Below, one piece after another: positions 1-5,385 of a stretch of DNA of 20,386 nucleotides (the first letter of the stretch is position 1; each line of letters opens with the position of its first letter). The translations under genes and the position numbers were made by a program. This stretch comes from Candidatus Bathyarchaeota archaeon (GTDB lineage: Archaea > Thermoproteota > Bathyarchaeia > TCS64): positions 1 to 20,386 of the forward strand of contig JAOZIG010000308.1 of the NCBI GenBank assembly GCA_026014515.1. Direction: 5' to 3'. The notes below the pieces were generated by a model. That model saw only the letters and a program-made list of their open reading frames with translations. It was not told the origin of the DNA and made no database searches.

Positions 1-374
1 TGAGCACCCATGGTAGGCTGACCGGTGCTTGGTCCACCACGCATGACGTTTACTATGACGCATGGTGCCTCAGTCATCACAGCCAGTCCGATGTTTTCCA
101 GCATGAGGCTGATGCCGGGTCCGCTTGTGGCAGTCATGGCTTTCATGCCTGAGAAGCTGGCGCCTATTACTGATGCTATGGCTCCTATCTCGTCCTCGAA
201 TTGTACGAATCTTCGTCCTAGTTGGGGGAATCTTGATGCTATGTGTTCTGATATCTCGGTGGCTGGAGTAATTGGATATGCTGCAAAGTAGCCACATCCT
301 GCTGCAATGGCGCCTTCTGCACATGCCCAGTCGCCGTGGACGAAGTGTTTACCGGTTGGAATTGCTTCACTCAT
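1..374 (-). CDS. korA: 2-oxoacid:ferredoxin oxidoreductase alpha subunit, KorA type (5' part only)
   Basis: This is the N-terminal 124 residues of an alpha subunit that continues beyond the left edge. The reading frame starts at an ATG (372-374) and stays open to base 1. The protein starts MSEAIPTGKHFVHGDWACAE. It has the family motif YPITPATEI, then an acidic stretch FEDEIGAIASVIGAS expected to contain the TPP-contacting glutamate, then TATSGPG and MRGGPSTGQPT, which is typical of 2-oxoglutarate- or 2-oxoacid-type KorA. KorA with KorB forms the TPP enzyme that oxidises a 2-oxoacid to acyl-CoA and reduces ferredoxin. The start overlaps the 3' end of the upstream ferredoxin subunit by 8 bases, so the two are probably translationally coupled. 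The beta and gamma genes would be expected just outside the window. The exact 2-oxoacid cannot be told from this fragment. Confidence 0.9.
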   Translation of the reverse strand, partial: MSEAIPTGKHFVHGDWACAEGAIAAGCGYFAAYPITPATEISEHIASRFPQLGRRFVQFEDEIGAIASVIGASFSGMKAMTATSGPGISLMLENIGLAVMTEAPCVIVNVMRGGPSTGQPTMGA

Positions 375-603
375 CATCTGTTTCCTCCATGGTTATGGCG
401 AAGTCTGGGCAGAGCATGACACAGAGTCCACATTCTATGCATTCATCGCCTCTGACTATGGCGGGTACTGTGACTCCTTTCTCGTTGAGTTCATCTGAAC
501 GCTCAAAGACATTTTTTGGGCAGAACTCGATACAGTAGCCGCATCCTTTGCAGAGAGACTTTATTATTTTTACCTTATTTTTAGGCAAAGGAACAACCTT
601 CAA
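367..603 (-). CDS. korD: 2-oxoacid:ferredoxin oxidoreductase delta (2x[4Fe-4S] ferredoxin) subunit
   Basis: A 78-residue protein with two bacterial-type [4Fe-4S] motifs: Cys18, 21, 24 and 28 (CKGCGYCIEFCP), and Cys55, 58, 61 and 65 (CIECGLCVMLCP). It is the electron-transfer subunit that takes electrons from the TPP/alpha-beta core and passes them to ferredoxin. The start is a TTG at 601-603 (reads LKVVPLPKNK; initiated as Met). No ATG lies upstream in frame before the intergenic region, and the length matches KorD of four-subunit enzymes. The order delta then alpha, with an 8-base overlap, is typical of kor operons. It is distinct from the two longer delta subunits at 5113 and 8213, which carry an extra N-terminal GGKYVANWR segment that is missing here. 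Confidence 0.88.
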   Translation of the reverse strand: MKVVPLPKNKVKIIKSLCKGCGYCIEFCPKNVFERSDELNEKGVTVPAIVRGDECIECGLCVMLCPDFAITMEETDDE

Positions 604-660
604 TGTTAATTGTTGGTACCGTAGCAGATTAAAGAGTTATCATTTGAGCAAAAACCCGGG

Positions 661-672
661 TGCTTATAAATG
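661..672 (-). promoter_or_regulatory. Candidate archaeal TATA box for korD-korA
   Basis: On the minus strand the sequence reads CATTTATAAGCA, a good match to archaeal box A. Transcription would start about 25 bases downstream near 640, leaving a leader of roughly 38 bases before the TTG start. A second, weaker AT-rich stretch (ACTCTTTAATC, near 628-638) would give a leaderless transcript, so the assignment is tentative. Confidence 0.4.
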
Positions 673-723
673 TCAGTTCAGTAAACGGGTAAGTATTAAG
701 CCGATTCTTACTCATCTGGGCAC

Positions 724-729
724 AAAAAA
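724..729 (-). terminator. Oligo-T terminator after the 99-aa gene
   Basis: On the minus strand there is a run of six T (CCTTTTTTGTG), about 20 bases past the stop codon of the gene at 749-1048. Archaeal RNA polymerase commonly terminates at such runs without a strong hairpin. Confidence 0.45.
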
Positions 730-748
730 GGCTTATCTTTAATCTTCC

Positions 749-1048
749 TTAAATACTAGCCTCGTCCATGAAAAGGTCCAGTATCTCCTTTTTCTCGACA
801 GTAATATTCCCGTAAACAATGCCAATGACGCCCGAGTAGAGAAGTTTTTTCTTGACTTGTTTGAACTCGTCTGGTGTCATTAGCTCAGCCTCCACCAACT
901 GGGCTTGTACCGTGTCTTGGGTGATGTGTTCATGCTGGCTACAGCAAACGATACGCAGAAACGCTAGCTCTTTTTCGCTGTAATCCAACGCAGCCACCAA
1001 GGGATCAAAGATATGGACGGTTAAAGAACTTATCCTAACACTAAACAC
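749..1048 (-). CDS. Small hypothetical protein, possible winged-helix fold
   Basis: A 99-residue protein I do not recognise. The start is a GTG at 1046-1048, and no Shine-Dalgarno sequence is evident. Internal GTG (residue 18) or TTG (residue 22, before DYSEKELAFL) starts are possible. The C-terminal half alternates predicted helices (TPDEFKQVKKKLLYSG) with a strand-turn-strand (VIGIVYGNITV). That order resembles the recognition helix and wing of winged-helix DNA-binding proteins, but there is no firm family motif. It lies 47 bases downstream of the HTH_45-like gene on the same strand, so the two could form a small regulatory unit. An oligo-T stretch follows its stop. Its codons look like those of neighbouring genes, which supports it being real. 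Confidence 0.6.
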   Translation of the reverse strand: MFSVRISSLTVHIFDPLVAALDYSEKELAFLRIVCCSQHEHITQDTVQAQLVEAELMTPDEFKQVKKKLLYSGVIGIVYGNITVEKKEILDLFMDEASI

Positions 1049-1095
1049 AGCAAAGACTAGGGTTGGAGAAAATAAAATGACTAAAACCCAGTGTT

Positions 1096-1371
1096 TTAGT
1101 CCGTGGTAACTTGGACCAGTGATTCTAAACGGTCATAGTAACCAAGGACTTCACGCCCTTTGGCGGTGATGGAGTATTTTTTGTTTCTTTCCGAGAGATA
1201 ATCCTCGTCTACGTAGCCTTTGTCTACGAGAAGATCCAGTGTGCCCCTCAATGAGTTCCAGCTAAGATTAGACGCGTACATGATTCTCGTTGGCCTTTTT
1301 TCTCCCTCACCTATGACCGTTAAGACATCTATGGCAATCTGAAAGCTTGATCTACGTGGGCTCAATGTCAA
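1096..1371 (-). CDS. Winged-helix transcriptional regulator (ArnR1/HTH_45 type)
   Basis: A 91-residue protein matching the pattern of archaeal HTH_45 winged-helix proteins: an N-terminal RRSSFQIAIDVLTVIGEGEK helix, then TRIMYASNLSWNSLRGTLDLL (helix-turn-helix, about residues 28-49), then GYVDED and YSITAKGREVLGYY (wing and final helix). These proteins are DNA-binding regulators and often small stand-alone dimers. The start given is a TTG at 1369-1371; another TTG six bases downstream (1363-1365) fits the family equally well, and there is no in-frame ATG before residue 29. An AT-rich box (ATAATAAGTAAAG on the minus strand, near 1383-1396) lies close upstream, consistent with a leaderless TTG start. 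The target is unknown; nearest candidates are the downstream 99-aa gene and the upstream aminotransferase. Confidence 0.82.
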   Translation of the reverse strand: MTLSPRRSSFQIAIDVLTVIGEGEKRPTRIMYASNLSWNSLRGTLDLLVDKGYVDEDYLSERNKKYSITAKGREVLGYYDRLESLVQVTTD

Positions 1372-1441
1372 AAGAGGACTCAGTCTTTACTTATTATAGG
1401 ATTATTCTCTACTAACCCAGATTCTAGATATATAGAATAGA

Positions 1442-1458
1442 TGGGGATTAAACCCCCA
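1442..1458 (-). terminator. Hairpin after the aminotransferase gene
   Basis: The plus strand has TGGGG, a 7-base loop ATTAAAC, then CCCCA, a perfect 5-bp GC-rich stem 9 bases past the aminotransferase stop. An AT-rich inverted repeat (ATTCTA, six bases, TAGAAT at 1421-1438) follows in the direction of transcription. It probably marks the 3' end of the aminotransferase transcript and insulates the HTH gene promoter. Confidence 0.45.
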
Positions 1459-1466
1459 GAAACGGC

Positions 1467-2681
1467 TTACATCTGCTCCTTAAGCAGCCCACCCAGAATC
1501 TTGATACCCTCAACGATATCATCGATGCTTGGGTGGCTGTAGTTTAGCCTGATGTGGTTGTGTGTTGGTGTGGTGTAGAAGTTGCTTCCCGGAATATACG
1601 CTACTCCACGTTTCACCGCCTCCATCAGTAGCTCAGTGGCGTTTACTGATTCAGGTAGCTCTACCCACAAGAACAAGCCGCCCTTGGGGCTGTTCCACTT
1701 GGCTTCCTTGGGGAAGTAGGTATCCATAGCCTCCAACATCACGTCACGCTTCTTGATGTAGACCTTCTTCATCTTCTCGATCTGCTTATCCACATCACCA
1801 CGCTCGAAGAGCTTGGCTGCCGCATACTGGCTTGGAAGAGCATTACTGATGATGGTGCTGCTCTTTGCCTCAGCCATCTTCATGATGAACTCGGGGTTGG
1901 CTGCGAGCCATCCGATCCTCATGCCGGGGCTGACTATCTTGCTGAATGTGCTTGTGTAGATTACCCTGCCCTCGGTGTCCAAGCCCTTGAGTGGTGTTGG
2001 CATGGGTCCCTCGAAGCTGATGTAGCCATAGGGGTTGTCCTCTAGGATGAGGAAATCGTACTTGTTTGCTAACTCGATGATCTTTTTCCTTCGCTCCATG
2101 GTGAGCATGCTGCTCATGGGGTTCTGGAAGCTGGGGATAATATAGACAAACTTTACCATCTTACCCTCAGACTGAACCTGCTTGACAACCTTCTCCAATT
2201 CCTCTGGGATCATGCCATCCTTGTCAAGCTTCGCCTCCCTGATGTCCGGCGAACTGGTCTGGAACGCTGTGAGTGCAGACAGGTATGTTGGTGAACCAAC
2301 GATGATAACATCGTCCTTGTCTAGGAATATCCTCGCCATGAGGTCTAGTGCCTCTTGGCTGCCTGTTGTGATCATGAGTTCCTTGAATGGGTCAACGGTG
2401 ATGCCGTGTCCCTTCATCCATTTGGCGAGTTCCTCTCTTAGCGGCTGGTATCCTCGTGTACCGCCATATTGGAGCATTACTCTCCAGTCTGCCTCGGTGG
2501 CTTCATCGAAGATTTCTTTCACTTCTCTCCATGGGAAGCTCTCCTCGTCATACATGCCGCCTGTTAATCCAATTATCTTCTTGCCTTGGCGTTTCAGCTC
2601 CTCTGCTGCGAGTACCACGGTAGTGAGTACTCCGGGCTGGTATCCTGCGCCAAGTTTTGAGTAGAATTTCTCGGTATCCAT
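1467..2681 (-). CDS. PLP-dependent aminotransferase, class I/II (ARO8/LysN-like, COG1167)
   Basis: A 404-residue fold-type I aminotransferase without the GntR domain of MocR proteins. Visible landmarks are YGGTRGYQPLREELAKWM (residues 72-89), TTGSQEALDLMARIFLDKDD (105-124), Asn187 in SFQNPMS, Asp215 in LEDNPYGY (binds the PLP ring nitrogen), the Schiff-base Lys248 in STFSKIVSPGMRIGW with phosphate-binding Arg255, and the substrate-carboxylate Arg378 in HIRLNYS. The family transfers amino groups between amino acids (2-aminoadipate, aromatic or branched-chain) and 2-oxoglutarate. Substrate cannot be read from the sequence. The ATG start at 2679-2681 lies just after an AT-rich box, so the leader is short. 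It could supply 2-oxoacids to the ferredoxin oxidoreductases in this window (inference). Confidence 0.92.
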   Translation of the reverse strand: MDTEKFYSKLGAGYQPGVLTTVVLAAEELKRQGKKIIGLTGGMYDEESFPWREVKEIFDEATEADWRVMLQYGGTRGYQPLREELAKWMKGHGITVDPFKELMITTGSQEALDLMARIFLDKDDVIIVGSPTYLSALTAFQTSSPDIREAKLDKDGMIPEELEKVVKQVQSEGKMVKFVYIIPSFQNPMSSMLTMERRKKIIELANKYDFLILEDNPYGYISFEGPMPTPLKGLDTEGRVIYTSTFSKIVSPGMRIGWLAANPEFIMKMAEAKSSTIISNALPSQYAAAKLFERGDVDKQIEKMKKVYIKKRDVMLEAMDTYFPKEAKWNSPKGGLFLWVELPESVNATELLMEAVKRGVAYIPGSNFYTTPTHNHIRLNYSHPSIDDIVEGIKILGGLLKEQM

Positions 2682-2708
2682 ATTATTCCCAGAGAAAGAG
2701 GTTGATTA

Positions 2709-2720
2709 CAATATATCTAT
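2709..2720 (-). promoter_or_regulatory. TATA-like box for the aminotransferase gene
   Basis: On the minus strand this reads ATAGATATATTG, centred about 33 bases before the ATG at 2681. It would give a leader of under 10 bases. It sits between the terminator T-run of the upstream gene and the start codon. Confidence 0.45.
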
Positions 2721-2739
2721 CTTAGGCTCCAACTGGGAC

Positions 2740-2745
2740 AAAAAA
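2740..2745 (-). terminator. Oligo-T terminator after the ECF-S-like gene
   Basis: On the minus strand six T occur in CACCTTTTTTGTCCC, about 8 bases past the stop codon at 2753. It separates the radical SAM/membrane protein pair from the aminotransferase gene. Confidence 0.45.
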
Positions 2746-2752
2746 GGTGAAT

Positions 2753-3292
2753 TTAGCCGTAGTTCTTGTAGATGGGAACCACACGCTTGACAATAGCCAC
2801 AGCGATGAACACAGCTATGATGCTAGCAGTAACGTTCTTGGTCAATCCAGCGGTCCAAGCCGCCTGAATCGCCCTCTCAGGGAAGAACCCAAGCACCGTC
2901 AATATTCCCAACGTGGTTACTGACTGGGCTAGCCCAGCAAGAACAACACCAATTGGGAATACCTTCCAGTTTGTAGCGTTTTTGTAGCCAGTTATCTTGA
3001 CATAGATATCATACAATAGCCCAGATGCAATAGTAGCTGCTGTGATTATTACAGGTGGATATGGTGTTCTTGAACTCAGGTAGAATATTCCAACGATGGT
3101 GGTCATCCAGACGGCACCTCCGAAGCGTCCAAGCATAGCAACGATGAGCACCAATAGCACTGATCTTACGATGTGTACGTCTAGTCCGTGGGCGATCTGA
3201 CCGATAGCCATGTTTGATAAGAAAGTGTACCCGATCCATGTTGCCGAGAACACTGCGATGAGTGATAGTTCCTTTGTCTTGAATTTCTCCAA
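2753..3292 (-). CDS. Integral membrane protein, ECF transporter S-component-like
   Basis: A 179-residue, strongly hydrophobic protein with about five or six membrane segments (roughly residues 9-29, 42-53, 57-73, 79-97, 112-134 and 152-168). Size, helix number and the small-residue-rich GRFGGAVWMTTIVGIFYL region resemble substrate-binding S components of energy-coupling factor vitamin transporters; this is a pattern judgement, not a motif match. No EcfA or EcfT gene is in the window, so it would have to share a module encoded elsewhere. Start choice: an ATG at 3388 would overlap the radical SAM gene by 95 bases. A TTG at 3290-3292 has GGAG with 9-base spacing (3302-3305) and lies at the end of the upstream gene; a TTG at 3299-3301 is the alternative. 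Translation is probably coupled to the radical SAM gene. Confidence 0.6.
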   Translation of the reverse strand: MEKFKTKELSLIAVFSATWIGYTFLSNMAIGQIAHGLDVHIVRSVLLVLIVAMLGRFGGAVWMTTIVGIFYLSSRTPYPPVIITAATIASGLLYDIYVKITGYKNATNWKVFPIGVVLAGLAQSVTTLGILTVLGFFPERAIQAAWTAGLTKNVTASIIAVFIAVAIVKRVVPIYKNYG

Positions 3293-3293
3293 C

Positions 3294-4400
3294 TTATTCA
3301 ACTCCTTTTGGTTGATATGTGCACCAAGGCTCTTCCTCCAAGAAATCCCCCTGAAGCTCATGAGGCTCATGTATCGAACCACAAGCATCCATGAACTCGG
3401 TGGTCATACCATAGGCTCGTGCCCTGCATCCACCACACTTTTCCTTGTACTCGCATTTACCGCATCTGCCTTTGAGGTTATCAAAGTCCCTTAGCTGCTT
3501 CAGTATAGGGCTGTTTGTCCAGATATCAGCGAAGCTCTGTTCCTTGATGTTTCCAAGTTTGATGGGCAGATATGGACAGGGAGTTACATCTCCTTGGGGG
3601 TAGACTCGTCCATAGCTCATTCCAGCTATACAGCCCCTTGTCCATCGACTGGTATCCTGACCTAGTTGGTCTGCAATTCTCATGAACTGGGGAGCACAGG
3701 TGGGTTTCACTGTCATGGGGTGGTCAGCATACTTCACCAGTACATCCTTGATCATTTCCTCATACATCTCAGGAGTGATGTCTTCCACTTCTTTTCCACG
3801 CCCAGTGGGAACTAGGAAGAATAACTGAACATCCAGTAAACCAAGACTGTCGGCTAGCTCAAGTATGTCCTCGATCTCGTTAAAGTTCTCCTGAGTAACA
3901 GTAGTGTTGAACCGTACAGCGATTCCGTTGCGCTGACAGGCTTTCGTACCCTCAATGGCTCGTTCCCATGCGCCTTTCACACCTCTAAACGCGTCATGGA
4001 CCTCAGGTCTGGCTGAGTCCATACTGATGGCTACACTACGTACACCTGATTCGGCGAGCTTCTTGGCGGTCTCATCATCGATCAAAGTACCGTTGGTACC
4101 CATAGCCATCTTCAACCCCTTCTCTGTACCATATTTTGCCAGTTCAAAGATGTCTTCACGCATCAAGGGCTCCCCGCCACTCAGGATGAGCACAGGTTTG
4201 CTCAACTCACTGAGTTGATCAATGAGCATCTTTCCTTCTTCAGTTGATAACTCGTATAGCTCTACTTGGCTGTCAGAGCTCATGTAGCAGTGGGCGCATC
4301 GTAGATTACATTTGAATGTGGTGTTCCAGCTGATTACTCGTGGAATATCTCTTGGGCTGAGCCCTTTGAGTGTCTGTCTCTTGGTTTCAGGATGATTCAT
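3294..4400 (-). CDS. Radical SAM/SPASM protein, AhbC/AhbD/NirJ-like
   Basis: A 368-residue radical SAM protein. Numbering from the ATG at 4398-4400, the [4Fe-4S]-SAM cluster motif CNLRCAHC gives Cys31, 35 and 38, followed by GGEP (75-78). The C-terminal SPASM region has CGKCEYKEKCGGCRARAYGMT (Cys313, 316, 322, 325), then Cys340 and Cys360 in EEEPWCTYQP. Other Cys at 235, 257 and 275 could complete auxiliary clusters. The GGCRARAY...EEPWC.YQP ending is characteristic of heme-pathway rSAM proteins (AhbC, AhbD, NirJ), which modify tetrapyrrole side chains. An insert of about 15 residues (EFMDACGSIHEPHEL) separates the two halves of that ending. No other heme gene is nearby, so a peptide or other cofactor substrate remains possible. 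The ATG is chosen over an upstream TTG (4421) because AGGTGA precedes it with 5-base spacing. Confidence 0.85.
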   Translation of the reverse strand: MNHPETKRQTLKGLSPRDIPRVISWNTTFKCNLRCAHCYMSSDSQVELYELSTEEGKMLIDQLSELSKPVLILSGGEPLMREDIFELAKYGTEKGLKMAMGTNGTLIDDETAKKLAESGVRSVAISMDSARPEVHDAFRGVKGAWERAIEGTKACQRNGIAVRFNTTVTQENFNEIEDILELADSLGLLDVQLFFLVPTGRGKEVEDITPEMYEEMIKDVLVKYADHPMTVKPTCAPQFMRIADQLGQDTSRWTRGCIAGMSYGRVYPQGDVTPCPYLPIKLGNIKEQSFADIWTNSPILKQLRDFDNLKGRCGKCEYKEKCGGCRARAYGMTTEFMDACGSIHEPHELQGDFLEEEPWCTYQPKGVE

Positions 4401-4463
4401 GGTTTCACCTTGATTATCCAATTGTGCAAACCAGCGTCATCCGGTGATCATCTTGGCGATGAA

Positions 4464-4475
4464 CAGGATATCCTG
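4464..4475. promoter_or_regulatory. 12-bp palindrome in the radical SAM leader
   Basis: CAGGATATCCTG is a perfect palindrome in the roughly 100-base stretch between the candidate promoter near 4521-4533 and the radical SAM start codon. It could be an operator or part of a leader structure, or chance. Nothing else in this 195-base gap was recognised apart from an 11-codon open frame. Confidence 0.3.
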
Positions 4476-4520
4476 ATTCGCATTTTGTATGGATGTGATT
4501 TGCTATTACAGCAGCTTACC

Positions 4521-4533
4521 CTTATAATATTTA
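4521..4533 (-). promoter_or_regulatory. Candidate TATA box for the radical SAM gene
   Basis: On the minus strand this reads TAAATATTATAAG, a strong AT-rich box A candidate. Transcription would start near 4500, giving an unusually long leader of about 100 bases compared with other genes in this window. Confidence 0.45.
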
Positions 4534-4596
4534 CCAGTTTAGTGAATGTATAAAGTTAATTTTGCTGAAATCGGAGTGATTTTAGGCTTGACAAAA

Positions 4597-4902
4597 TTAG
4601 TGCTCGTGATAATAACCTGAAGCAACACGTTCCTTCTGCTTCTTCAACTCTGGACCTGACCAAGCAAACATGAACCCATTGATGCCAAGAAGCGCCGAGA
4701 CGAGGACATCATCCACAAATAAGCTGCCGATACCCATCAAGACACCGATAACCACAAACCATGGCCAAAGATGAGCACCCCAGATTTGTTCAATCTTTAC
4801 AACGGCAACATGAAGAATGCCAATCATTACGAATGTTATGACGCCCAATATTATTCCAGCATACTGCATGGCGGTAGATGAGACGCTGTAGATAATAAAC
4901 AT
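4597..4902 (-). CDS. DUF4491 family membrane protein
   Basis: A 101-residue membrane protein with three hydrophobic segments (about residues 12-32, 44-60 and 62-82) and a charged C-terminal tail. The pattern GVITFVMIGILHVAVVKIEQIWG, then a WPWFVVIGVLMGIGSLFVDD segment, then LLGINGFMFAWSGPELKKQKERVASG matches DUF4491, a small family of unknown function known to me mostly from gut and other anaerobes. The start is an ATG at 4900-4902; the region upstream is AT-rich (TAAATACAGTAAATACG on the minus strand). It stands alone between the radical SAM leader and the divergently transcribed oxidoreductase operon, so the context gives no function. Confidence 0.75.
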   Translation of the reverse strand: MFIIYSVSSTAMQYAGIILGVITFVMIGILHVAVVKIEQIWGAHLWPWFVVIGVLMGIGSLFVDDVLVSALLGINGFMFAWSGPELKKQKERVASGYYHEH

Positions 4903-5059
4903 TGAAGAAAACAGGCGTATTTACTGTATTTACTCTAAATTGATACTACGGGGAACCCTTTTATCCTCAACTGAGAAACATAGAAGAGTCTAGATGCGTC
5001 AGACAGCCAATAAAACGATTGGTTATCAGAAAAATCTTCACAATTTTAGATTCAATCAT

Positions 5060-5087
5060 ATACAGTCACGCAAAGTTATGACTGTAT
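5060..5087. promoter_or_regulatory. Inverted repeat ahead of the first fused oxidoreductase operon
   Basis: ATACAGTCA (5060-5068), a 10-base spacer, then TGACTGTAT (5079-5087) form a perfect 9-bp inverted repeat, with half-sites 19 bases apart, about two helical turns. It lies 26-53 bases before the GTG start of the delta subunit, where the archaeal preinitiation complex would sit. It is a good candidate operator for a dimeric regulator; a leader hairpin is the alternative. Confidence 0.5.
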
Positions 5088-5112
5088 CATATCAGTTTTC
5101 TAGGTGGATAAA

Positions 5113-5385
5113 GTGACAGAGGACCCCGCTATTAAGGGCCTAGCCCTTACCGACGGATACCTGAAAGGTGGAAAATACGTCGCAAACTGGCGAGTATATA
5201 GACCCACAATAGACCCAGAGAAATGTCTCTCATGCGCGCTATGCGTAAGCTACTGCCCCGAAGCAGCCGTGAAGCTTGTGGAAAACAAGCCTGTGATAGA
5301 TTACAGGTTCTGCAAAGGCTGCGGTATATGTGCATATGAGTGCCCGAGGGACGCGATTGAAATGGTACTGGAGGAATCAGCATGA
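5113..5385 (+). CDS. porD: 2-oxoacid:ferredoxin oxidoreductase delta subunit, copy 1
   Basis: A 90-residue ferredoxin-type subunit with two [4Fe-4S] motifs, CLSCALCVSYCP and CKGCGICAYECP. It carries the N-terminal GGKYVANWRVYRPTID segment typical of PorD. It passes electrons from the fused alpha-beta core to ferredoxin. An in-frame GTG at 5104 also exists. The GTG at 5113 is preferred because AGGTGG precedes it at 5-base spacing and because this start lines up with the Met of the copy at 8213 (MTEDPAIKG against MSQDKSKITG). Its stop overlaps the start of the alpha-beta gene by four bases (ATGA), so they are translationally coupled. No gamma subunit gene lies upstream; the nearest is at 7642. 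Confidence 0.9.
   Translation: MTEDPAIKGLALTDGYLKGGKYVANWRVYRPTIDPEKCLSCALCVSYCPEAAVKLVENKPVIDYRFCKGCGICAYECPRDAIEMVLEESA

Noticed and set aside
2182..2664. 160-codon open frame opposite the aminotransferase gene
   Set aside because: It is the complement of a well-supported PLP enzyme, has Ser/Pro-rich low-complexity translation and no ribosome site; an antisense shadow.
3302..3388. Upstream ATG giving the membrane protein a 32-residue longer N-terminus
   Set aside because: It would overlap the radical SAM gene by 95 bases and adds a basic, non-membrane stretch; the TTG with GGAG spacing is simpler.
5104..5112. GTG at 5104 as start of the first delta subunit
   Set aside because: The next GTG has better ribosome-site spacing and aligns with the start of the paralogue at 8213.
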